The notes below the pieces were generated by a model. That model ran no database searches and was not told where the DNA came from. It was given only the letters and a program-made list of their open reading frames with translations. DNA of 64,000 nucleotides from Paraburkholderia xenovorans LB400 (lineage in GTDB: Bacteria > Pseudomonadota > Gammaproteobacteria > Burkholderiales > Burkholderiaceae). Made by a program: the position numbers and the translations under genes. The stretch spans positions 4,712,001-4,776,000 of the forward strand of contig NC_007951.1 in NCBI RefSeq assembly GCF_000013645.1, read 5' to 3'. Of the stretch, positions 18,384 to 27,794 are shown in pieces. Positions within the stretch are counted from its first letter, which is position 1. The number at the start of each line of letters is the position of its first letter.

Positions 18384-19325
18384 TCAGGCGCTAGCTTCGT
18401 CCAGTTCGCGGATATCGGCGCCCGTCAGCATTAAATGTACGGCGGCCGCGAGGCTTTCGAGCTGGTCGACCGACGTTGCGCTAGCAATCGGGGCCGTAAC
18501 ACTGGACCGTGCGATCAGCCATGCCAGGGCGACCGTGGCCGGCGTACTGCCGTGCGCGTCGGCGACCCGGTCCAACGCGGCGAGAATCCGCAAACCGCGT
18601 TCGTTCAGGTACTTTTCGACGCGGCTACCGCGCGCCTTGTTGGCGAGATCCGCTTTCGAGCGGTATTTACCGGACAGAAAGCCGCTCGCAAGACTGTAAT
18701 ACACCACTACGCCGAGCTGATTGGCGAGCGCCACCGGTTCGATGTCGCGCTCATATTCCGCGCGGTCATACAGATTGTATTCCGGCTGCAACAGCTGATA
18801 TTCAGGTAGTCCGTGCTGACGGGACACCGCGAGCGCTTCCTCGACACGCGCGCCACTGTAGTTCGACGCGCCGATCACCCGCACCTTGCCCGCCTCGATC
18901 AGTTTCTGATACGCGCCGAGCGTTTCGGCAAGCGGCGTTCCGGTGTCGTCGTCGTGGGAAAAGTAGACGTCGATGTAATCGGTCTGCAAGCGCCGCAATG
19001 AATCATCGAGAGCCGCCTGAATGTTCGCGGCCGACAGCCCCTTGCGCTGCGGAAGCTTCGAGACTTTGGTCGCGAGCACGATCTTGTCGCGTTTGCCGCT
19101 CCGGCGGAGCCATTTGCCGATGATGGTTTCCGACTCTCCGCCCTGGTTGCCCGGCACCCATGCGGAATAGACATCGGCAGTATCGATAAAGTCGAGACCG
19201 GCATCGACAAACGCATCCAGAATCGAAAACGAGGTGGCTTCATCGGCGGTCCAGCCGAAAACATTGCCGCCGAACATAAGCGGCGCGACCTGTAATTGCG
19301 AACGCCCAATCCTGCGCTTTTGCAT
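18384..19325 (-). CDS. Aldo/keto reductase
   Basis: This is a 313-residue NAD(P)H-dependent oxidoreductase with a TIM-barrel AKR fold. Visible are FIDTADVYSAW (catalytic Asp and Tyr), KIVLATKVSKL (Lys), DVYFSHDDD (His) and the cofactor segment PIASATSVDQL near the C-terminus. The start is ATG 19325 (MQKRRIGRSQLQV) with GGAGAAAT just upstream, preferred over a start 7 codons earlier. Substrate unknown; it is close to the YajO/AKR13-like general reductases. The gene is divergent from fliC. Confidence 0.9.
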   Translation of the reverse strand: MQKRRIGRSQLQVAPLMFGGNVFGWTADEATSFSILDAFVDAGLDFIDTADVYSAWVPGNQGGESETIIGKWLRRSGKRDKIVLATKVSKLPQRKGLSAANIQAALDDSLRRLQTDYIDVYFSHDDDTGTPLAETLGAYQKLIEAGKVRVIGASNYSGARVEEALAVSRQHGLPEYQLLQPEYNLYDRAEYERDIEPVALANQLGVVVYYSLASGFLSGKYRSKADLANKARGSRVEKYLNERGLRILAALDRVADAHGSTPATVALAWLIARSSVTAPIASATSVDQLESLAAAVHLMLTGADIRELDEASA

Positions 19326-19468
19326 GATTTCTCCAGGGTTTGTCACAAGAGAAAAAGAGAATACGCCGTCTTTTCAATACCTGCAGTGGGTCTGCGGAGC
19401 AAGGGTTCCAGCGCCGCACAGCGCCTCCCGGCCTGGAAAACAATTGGGTCGCTATTGCACAAAGTTCC

Positions 19469-19495
19469 TCAAGTTTTTTTAAGAGGCGCCGTCAA
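19469..19495 (+). promoter_or_regulatory. FliA (sigma-28) promoter of fliC
   Basis: TCAAGTTT, exactly 11 bases, then GCCGTCAA, close to the sigma-28 consensus TAAAGTTT-N11-GCCGATAA. It lies 88 bases upstream of the flagellin start. Confidence 0.8.
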
Positions 19496-19583
19496 CCTTC
19501 ACTGAGGCGGCCAGCAATGAACGAGTGCTTCCGCCGATGCCAACGTGGCGTATTGGGCTCAAGGCTTATTTAGGAGATTTTCC

Positions 19584-20729
19584 ATGCTCGGAATCAATAG
19601 CAACATCAACTCGCTGGTTGCACAGCAAAACCTTAATGGCTCGCAAAGCGCCCTTTCGCAAGCCATCACCCGCCTGTCGTCGGGCAAGCGCATCAACAGC
19701 GCGGCTGACGATGCAGCAGGCCTGGCAATCTCGACGCGTATGCAAACGCAGATCAACGGCCTGAATCAGGGCGTGTCGAATGCGAACGACGGCGTGTCGA
19801 TGATTCAAACCGCATCGAGCGCACTGTCCTCGCTGACCTCCAGCCTGCAACGTATCCGCCAGCTGGCGGTGCAAGCATCGACCGGTTCGCTGTCGGCGAG
19901 CGACCAGGCCGCGCTGCAGAAGGAAGTTTCGGCGCAGATCGCTGAAGTGAACCGTATCGCATCGCAAACGACGTACAACGGCACGAACATTCTGGACGGC
20001 TCGGCAGGCAGCGTGACGTTCCAGGTCGGCGCCAACGTCGGTCAGACGATCAGCCTGGACCTGAGCCAATCGATGTCGGCAGCGAAGATCGGCGGCGGCC
20101 TGGTGCAAACGGGTCAAACGGTCGGCACGATCGCGGTCAGCCTGGATGCAACGGGCGCATACACGAGCACCGGCGCGACGATCACGTCGATCAACGTTCT
20201 GTCGGACGGCCAAGGCGGCTACACCTTCACGGACCAGAACAACCAGGCCATCACCTCGGGCGTCGCCAACGCAATCTTCAGCGCGGGCACGGGCGCGGGT
20301 ACCGGCACGGCGGTCACCAACCTGACGATCAGCTCGACAGCTCTGCCGACGACCGGCGCGGCTTCCTCCGCCGCCGTCGCATCGGTTGCGCAGATCAACG
20401 CGATCAACAACCCGCCGACGGTGTCGGGCCTCGACATCAGCACGGTCACCGGCGCGAACGAAGCAATGGTCTCGATCGACAATGCGCTGCAGACCGTGAA
20501 TACACTGCAAGCTGCACTGGGCGCCGCGCAAAACCGCTTCACCGCAATCTCGACGTCGCAGCAAGCTGAATCGACCGACCTGTCGTCGGCACAATCGCAA
20601 ATCACGGACGCCAACTTCGCACAGGAAACGGCGAACCTGAGCAAGGCGCAAGTGCTGCAACAAGCTGGTATCTCGGTGTTGGCGCAAGCTAACTCGAATC
20701 CGCAGCAAGTTCTGAAGCTCCTGCAGTAA
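19584..20729 (+). CDS. fliC: Flagellin FliC
   Basis: This is a 381-residue flagellin, the filament subunit exported by the flagellar type III system. The conserved D0/D1 N-terminus (INSNINSLVAQQNLNGSQSAL, SSGKRINSAADDAAG) and C-terminus (NFAQETANLSKAQVLQQAGISVLAQAN) are intact. The central domain is short, variable and Ser/Thr/Gly-rich, offering many O-glycosylation sites. A TAGGAG site precedes ATG 19584. The gene sits just upstream of fliD, fliT and a glycosylation cassette, so the filament is probably glycosylated. Confidence 0.97.
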   Translation: MLGINSNINSLVAQQNLNGSQSALSQAITRLSSGKRINSAADDAAGLAISTRMQTQINGLNQGVSNANDGVSMIQTASSALSSLTSSLQRIRQLAVQASTGSLSASDQAALQKEVSAQIAEVNRIASQTTYNGTNILDGSAGSVTFQVGANVGQTISLDLSQSMSAAKIGGGLVQTGQTVGTIAVSLDATGAYTSTGATITSINVLSDGQGGYTFTDQNNQAITSGVANAIFSAGTGAGTGTAVTNLTISSTALPTTGAASSAAVASVAQINAINNPPTVSGLDISTVTGANEAMVSIDNALQTVNTLQAALGAAQNRFTAISTSQQAESTDLSSAQSQITDANFAQETANLSKAQVLQQAGISVLAQANSNPQQVLKLLQ

Positions 20730-20744
20730 GCGCTGACGCAGTAA

Positions 20745-20780
20745 CGGCGATGCGCCGCGCGCAAGCGGGGCGCATCGCCG
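20745..20780 (+). terminator. Hairpin downstream of fliC
   Basis: A 12-bp stem, CGGCGATGCGCC with GGCGCATCGCCG, begins 16 bases after the fliC stop. There is no T run, so it may attenuate or stabilise the abundant fliC mRNA rather than fully terminate it. A second 8-bp stem (CGGGAGGC/GCCTCCCG) follows at 20793-20810. Confidence 0.6.
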
Positions 20781-20886
20781 GGTTTCAAGCGACGGGAGGC
20801 ACGCCTCCCGCTGTGCATTTCCATCACGTAGTGATGTAGCATCGCGCACCACCTGATACAGATTCCTAGACGCCTGGAGCCTCTGC

Positions 20887-22404
20887 ATGTCCTCGATCTC
20901 AACCTCGTCTTCTACAGCAAGCGCCAACGCCGCGCTGCAGTCGGCTGCCCAATCGATCATCAGCGGCTCGACGGGCAATTCGTCGATGGACGTGTCGACG
21001 CTCGTCACGGCGCTCGTGAACGCGAAGACCGCCGGACAAACCGCGGCTCTGGCGGCACAGCAAACCACCGACAACACCACGCTGTCCGCGTACGGCGCAC
21101 TGAGCTCGGCGCTCGGCGCGCTGCAGTCGGGCATCACGAATCTCGCCAACGGCAACACGCTGGCAACGTTCGCGGCGACCGCGAGCGGCACCGGGCTGAC
21201 GGCGACCGCCGGCGTCGGCGCCGTGGCCGGCAGTTATTCGATCGCCGTGACGCAGATCGCCAGCTCGCAAGCCTTGTCGTCGGCAGCCTTCGGCGCCACG
21301 ACGGCGCTAGGCACCGGCACGCTGTCGATCTCGATGAACGGCAAGTCGATGGATATCAACGTCGACAGCACCAACAATACGCTCTCGGGCATCGCGTCGG
21401 CGATCAACGCGAGCAGCAGCAACCCGGGCGTCACGGCCACCATCGTGACCGGCACGGACGGCGCCCACCTCGTGCTGCGCGCGGCGAACACGGGGGCGGC
21501 CAACGTCATCAACGTCTCGACCAGCAACGTCACGAGCGATACCGGCCTGTCGAGCCTCGGCGTGACGTCGACGGCCAGCACCACGGGCGGCCAGTCGTCG
21601 ATCTCGTCGGCTAATTCGAGCAGCGCGTGGACGCAAAGCGGCTACGCGCAAGACGCGGAGTTCACGATCGGCGGAATCGCGGGCAGCAGTTCCAGCAACG
21701 CGGTGACGGGCGCCATTTCAGGCGTGACGATCAACCTGACGGCGGCGGCCGTGGGCACGCCCGCTGGCACCCCGCAGACGCTGACCATCGCGCCGGACAC
21801 CACGTCGCAGAACACCGCGATCAACAATTTCGTGAGCCTGTACAACACCGTCGTGACGACGATGTCCACGCTCACCTCGTTCAGTTCCGGCTCGACGTCG
21901 CAAGGTCCGCTGCTGGGCGATTCCACGCTGCAGACGATCAAGAACACGCTCGCCAATATCATCGGCGGCGCGGTTGGGTCGGGCAGCACGGGCGCCACCC
22001 TGGCGGCGATCGGCATCACGCTGAAGGACGATCCGGCGGACGGCACGCTGGTGGTCGACAACAACGCGCTCAACACGGCGCTGACGAGCAGCCCGGCCAC
22101 GGTCGCCTCGCTGTTCAATTCGACCAATGGCATTGCCGAGCAGTTGAACGCCAGCATCACCACCTTCACGCAGACCGGCGGCATCATCGACACGCGCAAT
22201 ACCGCGCTGAACGCCGACCTGAAGAGCATCGCCACACAGCAAACCGCGCTCGCCGACTACACGACACAACTGACGAACCAGTATCAGGCGCAGTTCACCG
22301 CGCTGAACACGTTGATGGCGACCATGAACAACAATTCGCAATACCTGACCGCGCTGTTCGGCGGCACCAACAGCGCAGGCGCGCTGGCCACGAACAAGAG
22401 CTAA
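20887..22404 (+). CDS. fliD: Flagellar cap protein FliD
   Basis: This is a 505-residue filament cap (hook-associated protein 2), needed for flagellin polymerisation at the tip. The N-terminal region has the FliD start (SSMDVSTLVTALVNAKTAG). The middle is low-complexity Ser/Thr/Ala-rich, and the C-terminal coiled coil ends with LADYTTQLTNQYQAQFTALNTLMATMNNNSQYL. The gene is directly followed by fliT (3-base gap). Confidence 0.94.
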   Translation: MSSISTSSSTASANAALQSAAQSIISGSTGNSSMDVSTLVTALVNAKTAGQTAALAAQQTTDNTTLSAYGALSSALGALQSGITNLANGNTLATFAATASGTGLTATAGVGAVAGSYSIAVTQIASSQALSSAAFGATTALGTGTLSISMNGKSMDINVDSTNNTLSGIASAINASSSNPGVTATIVTGTDGAHLVLRAANTGAANVINVSTSNVTSDTGLSSLGVTSTASTTGGQSSISSANSSSAWTQSGYAQDAEFTIGGIAGSSSSNAVTGAISGVTINLTAAAVGTPAGTPQTLTIAPDTTSQNTAINNFVSLYNTVVTTMSTLTSFSSGSTSQGPLLGDSTLQTIKNTLANIIGGAVGSGSTGATLAAIGITLKDDPADGTLVVDNNALNTALTSSPATVASLFNSTNGIAEQLNASITTFTQTGGIIDTRNTALNADLKSIATQQTALADYTTQLTNQYQAQFTALNTLMATMNNNSQYLTALFGGTNSAGALATNKS

Positions 22405-22407
22405 GCC

Positions 22408-22722
22408 ATGAACGCGCACAACATGACCCAGACGGAACTGGTCGAACGCGTGTTGTCCATCACGCGGGAAATCGAACAGGCGGCCTCGCTCGCGGACTGG
22501 CCGGAAGCGGCCCGTTTGACCGAAACGCGCTCGCCGCTGCTGATGTCGCTCACCGCCGCGCAGGAACCGGCCGCGCTGGAGATGATCCGCCAGATCCAGG
22601 CAATCGACGCAGCGCTGCTCGCCGACGCCGAAGTCACCCAGAACGAATTGCATATCGAGTTCGAAGCGGCGATCGGACGCACCCGGGCCGCCGGGGAATA
22701 TCAGCGGATGGCCCGCCTGTAA
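22408..22722 (+). CDS. fliT: Flagellar export chaperone FliT
   Basis: FliT is the cytoplasmic chaperone of FliD and, in enterics, an inhibitor of FlhDC. This 104-residue all-helical protein (LVERVLSITREIEQAASLADWPEAARLTETR) has the size and position expected for FliT, starting 4 bases after the fliD stop codon. Sequence conservation in the family is low, so the call rests on length, helical pattern and synteny. Confidence 0.85.
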   Translation: MNAHNMTQTELVERVLSITREIEQAASLADWPEAARLTETRSPLLMSLTAAQEPAALEMIRQIQAIDAALLADAEVTQNELHIEFEAAIGRTRAAGEYQRMARL

Positions 22723-22835
22723 GAATCATCCGAAGCGCCGCCGGCCCAAGCGGCATCCGTCCCAAAGAAGCCGGCCCTGCCGGCCGACCCAACAATAAGA
22801 ACTACGTGCCGAAGTGAGGCGCGCTCGTTCCCTCG

Positions 22836-22858
22836 GCCCGCCTCGTGCGGGCTTTTTT
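22836..22858 (+). terminator. Terminator after fliDT
   Basis: A GCCCGC/GCGGGC stem with a 5-base loop is followed by six T. It separates the flagellar genes from the modification cassette, which begins at 22988 and therefore needs its own promoter or readthrough. Confidence 0.85.
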
Positions 22859-22987
22859 CTTGCCTTCCGGCTCTCCGCCCCCTTCCTCCATACGCTAAAC
22901 AGGCGGCTTTTTTACCGTCATCTCCGCGCATCGGAAAGACCGGCCTGGTCGCACAATTTCCTCCATAGAACATTTTGCGCCGAGACC

Positions 22988-25360
22988 ATGACTCTCCTGT
23001 ACGAGCAGCAGCCTGCCGAACCCCTGACGCCCGAACAACAACTCGAGCAGGACATCGCACTCGTGTTGCAGACGGCGCTCGACCATCACCACAAGGGCGA
23101 ATTCGAGGACGCGCAGGCGCTATATCGGGCCATCCTCGACGCGAATCCGAAACACGCCGACGTGCTGTACAACCTCGGCGTACTGCTCGGCCAGACCGAC
23201 CGTACGGCCCAGGCCCTGCCGCTCTTCGAGCAGTGCCTGGGGCTGCATCCCCACAACGGCCAATACTGGGCCGCCTACATCAGCGCGCTGATCGACGCCG
23301 GGGAAACCGCCGCGGCGTGGCTGGCGCTCGAAATGGGTCAGAAGCAGGGCTTGAAGGGGCCGGCGGTCGACGGTTTGATCGTGCGCATGGCCAACCCCGG
23401 CAAAGTCATCCATACCGTGCCGGTCGCGACGCTGAAGCCGCAAGCTCAGCCTGCCGCTGCAACAGACACGCCGGCGGCTGCGGAACGCACGCGGACCACC
23501 ATCGCATCGGGCCGCCGGGTCAGCCAGCAGGAAACCAATCGCTATACGGCGCTCTACAACAAAGGCCATGTCGTCGAGGCGGTGAAACTCGCGCGTTCCC
23601 TGACCCAGCGCTTTCCCGCCGACGGTAACTCGTGGCGCTGGCTCGGCATCGCGCTACACCGTCTGGGCCGCTATGACGAAGCGCTCGTCCCGCTGCGCAA
23701 GGCTGCTGAACTGGTCCCCGAGGAACTCGAAAGCCGCACGGTGCTGGCCGATACGCTGCGCCTGAAAGGCTTGCACGCGGAAACCGAGCAGGAGTGCCGC
23801 GCGGTTCTGGCGATCAATCCGGACTACGCCGAAGCGCAGCGGATCTTCGGCATGTCGCTGGTTCATCAGGGCCGCGTGGCCGAGGGTCTGGCCGCCGTAC
23901 GACGGGCGGTCGAACTCGCGCCGAACAATGCCTCGATGTACAGCACGCTGGGTGTCCTGCTGCTCGATCTCGGCTTCGTGGCGGAAGCGGAAAAGGAATT
24001 CCGCACCGCGCTGGAAAAGGATCCTAAAGACCACATCGCGGCCAACAACTTTCTGTTCACGTTGTGGCACAACCCCGAGACCGATCACGCCACGCTGTTC
24101 GCCGAACACACCAATTTCGCACGCCAGCACGAAGACCCGGTGCGCGCGCAATGGCCGCGTCACGTGAACAAACGCTCGCCGGATCGCAAGCTGAAAATCG
24201 GCCTCGTTTCGGGCGACCTGTTCCGCCACGCCGTCGCCTCGTACCTGCTGCCGATCATGGAACATCTGGCGAAGGATCCGAGTCTGTCCCTGCATGTGTA
24301 CAGCAACCACATTGCCGAAGACGACTACACGCAGATGCTGCGCGACTGCGCCGATGAATGGCAGCAGATCACCGGCATGCCGGACGCACAACTGGCCAGC
24401 AAGATCCGCGATGAACGCATCGACATTCTGTTCGATCTGTCTGGCCACACCGGCCGCAACCGGCTGCTGACGTTCGCGCGCAAACCCGCGCCGATTCAGG
24501 TGACCTGGCTGGGTTATCCGGGCACCACCGGCCTGAGCGCAATGGACTATTACCTGGTGGACAAGTACGGCGTGCCGTTCGGGCCGGCGGAAAAACTGTT
24601 CTCCGAAAAAATCGTTCATCTACCGTCGAGCGCGACGTTCCTGCCGGAAAAGAGTGCGCCGCCGGTCAATATTCTGCCGGCCATGCATAACGGCTACATC
24701 ACGTTCGGCAGCTTCAACCGGCTGAACAAACTGCGCCGTGACGTGATTGCCCTGTGGGCCGAATTGCTGCGCGCGCAGCCGACCGCCAGGATGTTGCTCG
24801 GCGCAATCGCCACCGACGAAGACGAACAGTTGCTGATCGACTGGTTCGCCGGAGAAGGCATCGAACGCGGGCGTTTGATGTTCCGCCGCCGTTCGAGCAT
24901 TCCGGTCTACCTGCAGCAGCATTTCCACGTCGATATCTGCCTGGACACGTTCCCGTACACGGGTTCGACCACGGTGCTGAACTCGCTGTGGATGGGCGTT
25001 CCCACGCTGACCATCGCCGGCGATACGCTGGCGAGCCGCGCCGGCACCACCTGGATGTCGCATGTCGGGCTCGAGGAATTCGTCGCCGCGAACAAGGAAG
25101 AGTTCGTTGCGCGCGGTGTGGCTTTGGCGTCCGACATTCCCGCGCTCGCCGCCATCCGCACCGGCCTGCGCGAACGCTGTGCCGCGTCGGCGGCGTTCCA
25201 CCCCGAAGTGGTCGCGGCAGGTGTCTCGCGCGCGCTGCGGATCATGTGGCAGCGCTGGTGCGCCGGCGAGCCGGCCGCGGCGTTCGAAGTTTCGATGGAA
25301 GACATAAACGGCGCCGCCCATGAAGCGCCCGTGCTGTCCGATAAAGGGGAATCCAAGTGA
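22988..25360 (+). CDS. TPR-containing O-GlcNAc-transferase-like (GT41) glycosyltransferase
   Basis: This is a 790-residue soluble protein. At least five TPR units lie in residues 30-340 (for example DVLYNLGVLLGQTDRTAQAL, WRWLGIALHRLGRYDEAL and YSTLGVLLLDLGFVAEAE). They precede a GT41 catalytic region of the O-GlcNAc-transferase/SPINDLY class: KIGLVSGDLFRHAVASYL, FDLSGHTGRNRL, PIQVTWLGYPGTTG and FGSFNRLNKL. In flagellar loci of Burkholderia and Pseudomonas such enzymes O-glycosylate flagellin Ser/Thr. Here the gene directly follows fliCDT and overlaps the aminotransferase gene, which makes it the likely flagellin glycosyltransferase. ATG 22988 is used; a longer in-frame start would run through the preceding terminator. 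Confidence 0.9.
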   Translation: MTLLYEQQPAEPLTPEQQLEQDIALVLQTALDHHHKGEFEDAQALYRAILDANPKHADVLYNLGVLLGQTDRTAQALPLFEQCLGLHPHNGQYWAAYISALIDAGETAAAWLALEMGQKQGLKGPAVDGLIVRMANPGKVIHTVPVATLKPQAQPAAATDTPAAAERTRTTIASGRRVSQQETNRYTALYNKGHVVEAVKLARSLTQRFPADGNSWRWLGIALHRLGRYDEALVPLRKAAELVPEELESRTVLADTLRLKGLHAETEQECRAVLAINPDYAEAQRIFGMSLVHQGRVAEGLAAVRRAVELAPNNASMYSTLGVLLLDLGFVAEAEKEFRTALEKDPKDHIAANNFLFTLWHNPETDHATLFAEHTNFARQHEDPVRAQWPRHVNKRSPDRKLKIGLVSGDLFRHAVASYLLPIMEHLAKDPSLSLHVYSNHIAEDDYTQMLRDCADEWQQITGMPDAQLASKIRDERIDILFDLSGHTGRNRLLTFARKPAPIQVTWLGYPGTTGLSAMDYYLVDKYGVPFGPAEKLFSEKIVHLPSSATFLPEKSAPPVNILPAMHNGYITFGSFNRLNKLRRDVIALWAELLRAQPTARMLLGAIATDEDEQLLIDWFAGEGIERGRLMFRRRSSIPVYLQQHFHVDICLDTFPYTGSTTVLNSLWMGVPTLTIAGDTLASRAGTTWMSHVGLEEFVAANKEEFVARGVALASDIPALAAIRTGLRERCAASAAFHPEVVAAGVSRALRIMWQRWCAGEPAAAFEVSMEDINGAAHEAPVLSDKGESK

Positions 25361-26502
25361 ACGCAGCTTTGCCGCTTCGCGCTATCGAGTCACCTGTCGA
25401 CGAGCGCATCTACGTTACCCAGCCGCACCTCGCGCCGCTCGAAGAGTTCATCCCTTATCTTCAGCAGATCTGGGACAGCAAGGTGCTGACCAACGGCGGC
25501 CCGTTTCACCAGCAGTTCGAACAGGCGTTGTGCAAGTACCTCGGCGTGCGCCATCTCGCGCTGTTCACGAACGGCACGCTGGCGCTGCTCACCGCGTTAC
25601 AGGCGCTGCGTGTGACGGGCGAGGTGATCACGACACCCTATTCGTTCGTGGCAACCGCGCACTCGCTGGTGTGGAACGGCATCAAGCCGGTGTTCGCCGA
25701 TGTCGACCCGGACACGCTCAATCTCGATCCGGCCAGGATCGAGGCGGCCATCACCCCGCAGACCACCGCGATCATGCCGGTGCACTGTTACGGCAAGCCG
25801 TGCGACGTCGATGCCATCCAGAAGATCGCCGACAACTACAATCTGAAAGTGATCTACGACGCGGCCCATGCGTTCGGCGTCCAGACCGACACCGGCAGCG
25901 TGCTCGAACACGGCGATCTCGCGGTGCTGAGTTTTCACGCTACCAAGGTGTTCAACACCTTCGAAGGTGGCGCGATCATCTGCCAGGACGCGAAGACCAA
26001 GCAGCGCATCGACCATCTGAAGAACTTCGGTTTCGTCGATGAAGTGACGGTGGTGGCATCCGGCATCAACGGCAAGATGAGCGAGATCAATGCCGCGTTC
26101 GGCTTGCTGCAACTGCAGCACATCGACGAAGCACTGGCCCGGCGCGCGCAGATCGATGCAATCTATCGCGAGCGGCTGCGCGACATTCCCGGCATCCGTT
26201 GCATGCAGAAAGCCGGCGAGAAAGTGGCAAACCACTCGTACTTCCCGATCCTGGTCGGTCCGGATTTCCCGATCAGCCGCGACGCGCTGTACCAGAAGTT
26301 CCGCGACCACGATATCTACACGCGGCGCTACTTCTATCCGCTGATTTCGGACTTCCCGATCTATCGTGGTCTGCCGTCCGCACGCCGTGAAAACCTGCCG
26401 ATCGCGCATGCTGCCGCGCAACAGGTGCTATGCCTGCCGATTTTCCCGGCGCTGACCGACGGCATGCTCGACCGCATCATCGGACTTATCGCGGATTGCT
26501 GA
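25357..26502 (+). CDS. DegT/DnrJ/EryC1/StrS-type sugar aminotransferase
   Basis: This is a 381-residue PLP-dependent aminotransferase acting on nucleotide-linked keto sugars. The catalytic lysine is Lys197 in LSFHATKVFNTFEGGAI. TTPYSFVATAHSLVWNGIKPVFADVD, the family's substrate and PLP segment, is also present. The context is like VioA or FdtB, which make 4-amino- or 3-amino-4,6/3,6-dideoxyhexoses. The GTG start overlaps the preceding stop by 4 bases (GTGA). In this cassette it should provide the amino group that is later acylated. Confidence 0.9.
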   Translation: MNAALPLRAIESPVDERIYVTQPHLAPLEEFIPYLQQIWDSKVLTNGGPFHQQFEQALCKYLGVRHLALFTNGTLALLTALQALRVTGEVITTPYSFVATAHSLVWNGIKPVFADVDPDTLNLDPARIEAAITPQTTAIMPVHCYGKPCDVDAIQKIADNYNLKVIYDAAHAFGVQTDTGSVLEHGDLAVLSFHATKVFNTFEGGAIICQDAKTKQRIDHLKNFGFVDEVTVVASGINGKMSEINAAFGLLQLQHIDEALARRAQIDAIYRERLRDIPGIRCMQKAGEKVANHSYFPILVGPDFPISRDALYQKFRDHDIYTRRYFYPLISDFPIYRGLPSARRENLPIAHAAAQQVLCLPIFPALTDGMLDRIIGLIADC

Positions 26503-26504
26503 CC

Positions 26505-27545
26505 ATGACGTCCTCTGTTCGATCCGACCGGGTGCAGGCACGCATTCTCGATATCGCCGGATTCCTGCCCGAGCAGGTCCTGACGAACGAGCAGCTGGCG
26601 GCGCTCTATCCGGAATGGCCGGCGGACAAGATTCTGGCCAAGACAGGCATTCAGCAACGGCATATCGCCGCGGCCGGGCAGACCGCGGCGGACCTGGCTT
26701 ATGAAGCGGCGCGCAACCTCTTTGCCCAAGGCTCGGTGAATGCGCAGGACGTCGACTTCGTCATTCTGTGCACTCAGGCGCCCGACTATGTGTTGCCCAC
26801 CTCGGCCTGCCTGTTGCAGGACCGGCTCGGCATTTCGACTCACGCCGGCGCGCTCGACGTCAATCTCGGCTGCTCCGGCTATGTGTATGGACTTTCGCTC
26901 GCCAGGGGGCTGGTGGAAACCGGCGCCGCGCGCTGCGTGCTGTTGCTGACCGCCGACACTTATTCGAAGTACGTACACCCCCTCGACAAGAGCGTTCGCA
27001 CCCTGTTCGGCGACGGTGCCACGGCGACGGCAATCACGGCCTCCACGAACGGCGACGCGTCGATCGGCCCCTTCGTATTCGGCACGGACGGCCGCGGCGC
27101 GCAGAACCTGATCGTCAAGGCAGGGCTGTTCCGCGAGCCGAAGAACGCACAAAGCGCGCTCGAAACCCAGGATGCGTCCGGCAACGTGCGCACCGACGAA
27201 CACCTGTACATGAACGGCGCCGAAGTCATGGCATTCTCGCTTGCCGAAGTGCCCAAAGCGGCGACATCGCTGCTCGAAAAAGCCGGCATGGACCGCGAGG
27301 AAATCGACTTCTTCGTGCTGCATCAGGCGAACCGTTTCATGCTCGAGGCACTGCGCAAGAAAATGAAGGTCCCGGAAGCGAAGTTTCCGATCCTGATGGA
27401 GCAATGCGGCAACACCGTTTCGTCGACGGTTCCGCTCGCATTGAAGCAGATGAAAGACGACGGCCTGCTCCAGCATGGCAGTCGATTGATGTTGTTGGGC
27501 TTTGGTGTCGGCTACTCATGGGCCGGCTGCCTCGTGACTTACTAG
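26505..27545 (+). CDS. 3-oxoacyl-ACP synthase III family protein (first copy)
   Basis: This is a 346-residue KAS III/FabH-type condensing enzyme with a complete triad: Cys123 in LDVNLGCSGYVYG, His273 in VLHQANRFM and Asn303 in QCGNTVSS. It should condense a short acyl-CoA primer with malonyl-ACP. It is separated by 2 bases from the aminotransferase and followed by a dedicated acyl carrier protein. Related genes occur in flagellin glycosylation islands (for example next to the viosamine genes of Pseudomonas syringae), where they supply a 3-hydroxybutyryl group. The exact chain made here is inferred, not seen. Confidence 0.9.
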   Translation: MTSSVRSDRVQARILDIAGFLPEQVLTNEQLAALYPEWPADKILAKTGIQQRHIAAAGQTAADLAYEAARNLFAQGSVNAQDVDFVILCTQAPDYVLPTSACLLQDRLGISTHAGALDVNLGCSGYVYGLSLARGLVETGAARCVLLLTADTYSKYVHPLDKSVRTLFGDGATATAITASTNGDASIGPFVFGTDGRGAQNLIVKAGLFREPKNAQSALETQDASGNVRTDEHLYMNGAEVMAFSLAEVPKAATSLLEKAGMDREEIDFFVLHQANRFMLEALRKKMKVPEAKFPILMEQCGNTVSSTVPLALKQMKDDGLLQHGSRLMLLGFGVGYSWAGCLVTY

Positions 27546-27556
27546 CAGGAGTGGAC

Positions 27557-27784
27557 ATGGAAAACTTTTACGAAGGAATGGCCGAAATCTTTGAAATCGA
27601 TGCAAGCCTGATTACGCGGGAACTCGATCTGCACGAGCACAACTGGGACTCGCTTGCCGTCGTGTCGACCATCGCTCTCGTCGACGACTGCTTCAACGTG
27701 ATGCTAAGCGGCCAGGCGTTGAACAACTGCAATACCATCGCCGACATCGAAGCGCTGATCAGCACGGCGAAAAAAGCAGCCTAA
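27557..27784 (+). CDS. Acyl carrier protein
   Basis: This is a 75-residue acidic carrier protein. Ser32 in HNWDSLAVVS is the expected phosphopantetheine attachment site (DSL motif). A GGAG site precedes ATG 27557. Lying between two KAS III genes, it is most likely a dedicated carrier for the acyl group of the sugar modification rather than the fatty-acid-synthesis AcpP. Confidence 0.88.
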   Translation: MENFYEGMAEIFEIDASLITRELDLHEHNWDSLAVVSTIALVDDCFNVMLSGQALNNCNTIADIEALISTAKKAA

Positions 27785-27794
27785 GGAGTTGGAC

